NCBI GenBank assembly: GCA_964506645.1
Contig: CAZDML010000043.1
Span: forward strand, 1-14,815
Reading direction: 5' to 3'
DNA: 14,815 bases
Source of the DNA: CAZDML01 sp964506645
GTDB taxonomy: Bacteria > Elusimicrobiota > Elusimicrobia > 2-01-FULL-59-12
The position numbers were made by a program, and so were the translations under genes. Position 1 is the stretch's first letter, and every line of letters begins with the position of its first letter. Shown one piece after another: positions 14,206 through 14,815 of the stretch. The notes under the pieces were generated by a model. The model saw only the letters and a program-made list of their open reading frames with translations, did not search any database and had not been told where the DNA came from.

Positions 14206-14416
14206 CGTTTTTGATTCGGGTGAGACTCTCCCGCTCCACTTGTCTTTCTCTGCGCTGATATTCGCGCAGATATTTGCGTCGCCAGCGTTTCCTGCAGCCC
14301 CAATGCACCTGCTGATTGCTGTACCAGGGCCAGAGCGTCCTGTGGCAATAGAGACACCGTCTTTCGGGGTGCTCCTGACGCCGCCTTCCGGATAACTTCT
14401 TAGCCTTTGTTGTCAT
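14195..14416 (-). CDS. Small basic Cys/His (zinc-finger-like) protein
   Basis: A 73-residue, Arg-rich protein from the ATG at 14416 (a TTG at 14437 would add seven residues). Cysteine and histidine ligands are arranged as CLYC near residues 21-24, and HWGC at 38-41, which suggests one zinc-binding module, with many Arg/Lys after it (RKRWRRKYLREYQRRERQ). It likely binds nucleic acid. The ATG at 14416 overlaps a stop from a six-codon reading frame MFMDSQ that starts just after the ATPase stop. It lies directly before the small terminase gene, which it overlaps by 11 bases. Not recognised as a named family; role in packaging or late regulation is inferred. Confidence 0.55.
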   Translation of the reverse strand: MTTKAKKLSGRRRQEHPERRCLYCHRTLWPWYSNQQVHWGCRKRWRRKYLREYQRRERQVERESLTRIKNDGT

Positions 14417-14422
14417 TGGGAG

Positions 14423-14449
14423 TCCATGAACATTCAAACTGTTGACAGG
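14423..14449. repeat. 27-base repeat, copy 2
   Basis: The second copy of the element at 8889-8915, differing at two positions. It straddles the 3' end and stop of the ATPase gene and reaches the start region of the Cys/His protein. It includes CTGTCAACAG on the - strand, keeping the short palindrome seen in copy 1. Confidence 0.7.
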
Positions 14450-14815
14450 CGATTTCCTGAACCGATGCGATGGTCATGGCCGCCCACTTCAACAACCTGG
14501 CATAGCCCGGCCAGACGAGAAGGAATCGTGTCCTCCTCAAGCTTCTGGGCCAGACCATCGAGGGAGTATTTGCTGGTAACAACAAGTCCATTGCGCAGGC
14601 CACCCATACGGGCATCCAGAATTTCCTGAAAGATCTGACGGGCGAAGGCGGTGTCATTGCCAATACCCAGTTCGTCCAGAACAAACACTTCGACTCGAGC
14701 GAGTTCATCGATGACGGCTTGTTCTTCCTGTGGATCTTTCTTTCGAACCTTGCGCATAAGCTGCGAGGGCTTCAAAAAGACGAATGACTTTTCAGCTTCG
14801 GCATGTTTCCGAACG
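14434..14815 (-). CDS. DnaC/IstB-like AAA+ ATPase, N-terminus off window
   Basis: The frame is open through the right edge, so at least 113 residues plus 13 more before the TTG at 14775 belong to it. Visible features: KSFVFLKPSQLMRKV, a Walker B region VFVLDELGIG, a sensor region NGLVVTSKYSLDGLAQKLEE, and a final arginine-finger/sensor-2 stretch SRLAGLCQVVEVGGHDHR. This pattern matches DnaC-type helicase loaders and IstB ATPases. The Walker A would lie outside the window. In phages it loads a replicative helicase on DNA; an IstB partner of a transposase is less likely because no transposase is seen here. It marks the border between replication and packaging modules. Confidence 0.82.
   Translation of the reverse strand, partial: VRKHAEAEKSFVFLKPSQLMRKVRKKDPQEEQAVIDELARVEVFVLDELGIGNDTAFARQIFQEILDARMGGLRNGLVVTSKYSLDGLAQKLEEDTIPSRLAGLCQVVEVGGHDHRIGSGNRLSTV

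Noticed and set aside
1..14815. CRISPR array, tRNA, rRNA or insertion sequence
   Set aside because: I found no regular spacer-repeat series, no cloverleaf candidates, no transposase or terminal repeats by eye.
1..14815. Prophage attachment site or integrase
   Set aside because: None of the proteins looks like a tyrosine or serine recombinase, and no direct repeat flanks the phage DNA at its visible end.
14434..14815. IstB half of an IS21 element
   Set aside because: The ATPase resembles IstB, but the neighbour is phage packaging and no IstA-like transposase or terminal repeat is present.

Overview
The window joins two unlike stretches of DNA that meet near position 1108. The left piece (about 1.1 kb) looks about 70% G+C by eye and is read on the + strand. 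It carries the tail of one gene, a cysteine-containing protein of the kind found beside T4-like baseplates and contractile injection systems, and the start of a Pro/Ala-rich protein. The composition and gene style suggest a high-GC bacterium with a phage-tail-like injection locus (Chloroflexi or Actinobacteria fit), but that is inference. The right piece (about 13.7 kb) looks about 53% G+C by eye, lies entirely on the - strand, and is the packaging/head module of a tailed phage or prophage. Its host cannot be told from the sequence.

Read in its own direction (right to left), the phage module runs as follows: a DnaC/IstB-like AAA+ ATPase (cut by the window edge); a small basic Cys/His protein; a helix-turn-helix small terminase candidate; a 250-base non-coding gap with a perfect palindrome; the large terminase; a 45-residue zinc-ribbon protein; a portal fused to a Mu gpF-like domain; a D12-class adenine methyltransferase with an extra N-terminal domain; an HK97-type prohead protease with an in-frame internal start for a scaffold protein; the HK97-fold major capsid protein; an unknown 85-residue protein; two fibronectin-III-like proteins on either side of a beta-helix spike; then an adaptor, a head-closure candidate, an HK97 gp10-like protein and a truncated tail-terminator candidate. 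Genes are packed with ATGA or TAATG overlaps in many places, so most are probably translated from one long transcript entering from the right.

The parts fit a standard head assembly line. The terminases load DNA through the portal. Protease and scaffold shape the capsid. The connectors close the head and prepare it for a tail. What is unusual is a 3.7 kb block of adhesion-type genes (6621 down to 2945) between the capsid gene and the connectors, where decoration or head-fibre genes would normally be. The tail tube, tape measure and baseplate genes that should follow are absent, because the phage DNA stops inside the tail-terminator candidate where the high-GC DNA begins. Two unrelated, convergent genes broken at one point, with no integrase or attachment repeat seen, make a chimeric contig the simplest explanation; a true recombination event is the alternative.
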